Shown: in pieces, positions 33,096 through 33,384 of the stretch
How the letters are laid out: every line of letters begins with the position of its first letter
How positions within the stretch are numbered: the first letter of the stretch is position 1
From: Clostridia bacterium
Lineage (GTDB): Bacteria; Bacillota; Clostridia; Oscillospirales; Acutalibacteraceae
Assembly: GCA_017430145.1 (NCBI GenBank)
Contig: JAFRNP010000066.1
Location: 1 to 33,384, forward strand
DNA: 33,384 nucleotides
Reading direction: 5' to 3'
Translations under genes and position numbers: made by a program
The notes under the pieces: generated by a model
Seen by the model: only the letters and a program-made list of their open reading frames with translations
Told to the model about the DNA's origin: nothing
Databases searched by the model: none

Positions 33096-33384
33096 GGGTC
33101 ATCATCCTTTCAGCTTGTTCCGTCTATTAGATACAGAATGGACCGGAAGTGTTGCATACAAACGGAGGGCAGACTTTTTTTGTGCCGTTTGCGTATGATC
33201 CCGGCATCCCCCGAACGCCGCGGACGGCAAACGGCGGATCTGCCGTAACAGTTCAGCCATTTAGAAACAAAAGACGGGAGCAGGAGATTGAAAAAGTGAA
33301 ACGATAGAATCAAAAACCCCCATTTTCATACGTTTCGCAGTTTCGATAACAGATAGAATATCAGCAAACATTTTGCACCCGTCC
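33096..33384. other. Right-edge intergenic region, no gene recognised
   Basis: Between the membrane-anchored protein gene and the window end no convincing gene is seen on either strand. Short inverted and direct repeats occur (GATAGAAT at 33304-33311 and 33353-33360; GAAAC and GTTTC pairs). A promoter for the minus-strand gene should lie here, but no box pair with good spacing was convincing. Confidence 0.4.

Noticed and set aside
33110..33313. Small minus-strand open frame near the right edge
   Set aside because: No ribosome site, no family resemblance, and it overlaps the likely promoter region of the membrane-anchored protein gene.

Overview
The window looks like chromosomal DNA of a GC-rich, gut- or rumen-type member of the Clostridia, possibly of the Oscillospirales. 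The reasons are AGGAGG-type ribosome binding sites, sigma-A style promoters (TTGACA-17-TAAAAT), a lonA-engB gene order as in Firmicutes, a dockerin protein, a surface protein with InlB-type B repeats and a C-terminal CPLCGEDH tail, a GPH sugar transporter and ECF transporter genes. The taxonomic call is inference. No tRNA, rRNA, CRISPR array, phage gene or transposase was seen, and no gene is cut by a window edge.

Layout. (1) 397-6126, plus strand: an operon of two TIM-barrel sugar isomerase/epimerase-like proteins and three Gfo/Idh/MocA oxidoreductases, one fused to an N-terminal GNAT acetyltransferase. It starts at a strong promoter (336-364) and ends at a strong terminator (6205-6255). The set resembles pathways that oxidise, epimerise and reduce sugars through 3-keto intermediates. 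(2) 6450-9854, minus strand: a large secreted repeat protein. (3) 10115-13029, plus strand: two CNNM/CBS membrane proteins and a 5-formyltetrahydrofolate cyclo-ligase with overlapping ends. (4) 13256-20080, plus strand: a tightly packed operon encoding a Gfo/Idh oxidoreductase, a HAD phosphatase, a cytosolic GH2 glycosidase, and a complete ECF transporter (T subunit, fused double ATPase, S component). This is the most intriguing group: it could import a glycosylated micronutrient or sugar and process it inside the cell. (5) 20270-21882, plus strand: a rhodanese-like protein and a secreted dockerin protein. (6) 22152-24204, minus strand: an alpha/beta hydrolase and a DUF4143-type AAA ATPase. 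(7) 24524-30367, minus strand: tldD-pmbA-lonA-engB, probably one transcript, covering proteolysis and ribosome assembly. (8) 30642-32162, plus strand: a GPH/MFS sugar transporter divergent from tldD. (9) 32286-33095, minus strand: a membrane-anchored protein of unknown function.

Three intergenic gaps (about 13028-13194, 20082-20255, 21880-22110) hold copies of one dispersed non-coding element: purine-rich AAAGTA-type arms, inverted relative to each other, around a GC-rich hairpin module. One copy ends three bases before the -35 box of the GH2/ECF operon and another ends just before the ribosome binding site of the rhodanese gene. They look like small non-autonomous mobile or REP-type elements.

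Many start sites were moved inward from the longest open frame, because a promoter, ribosome binding site or domain start lies inside the frame. All functional calls come from reading motifs by eye; no database search was run.
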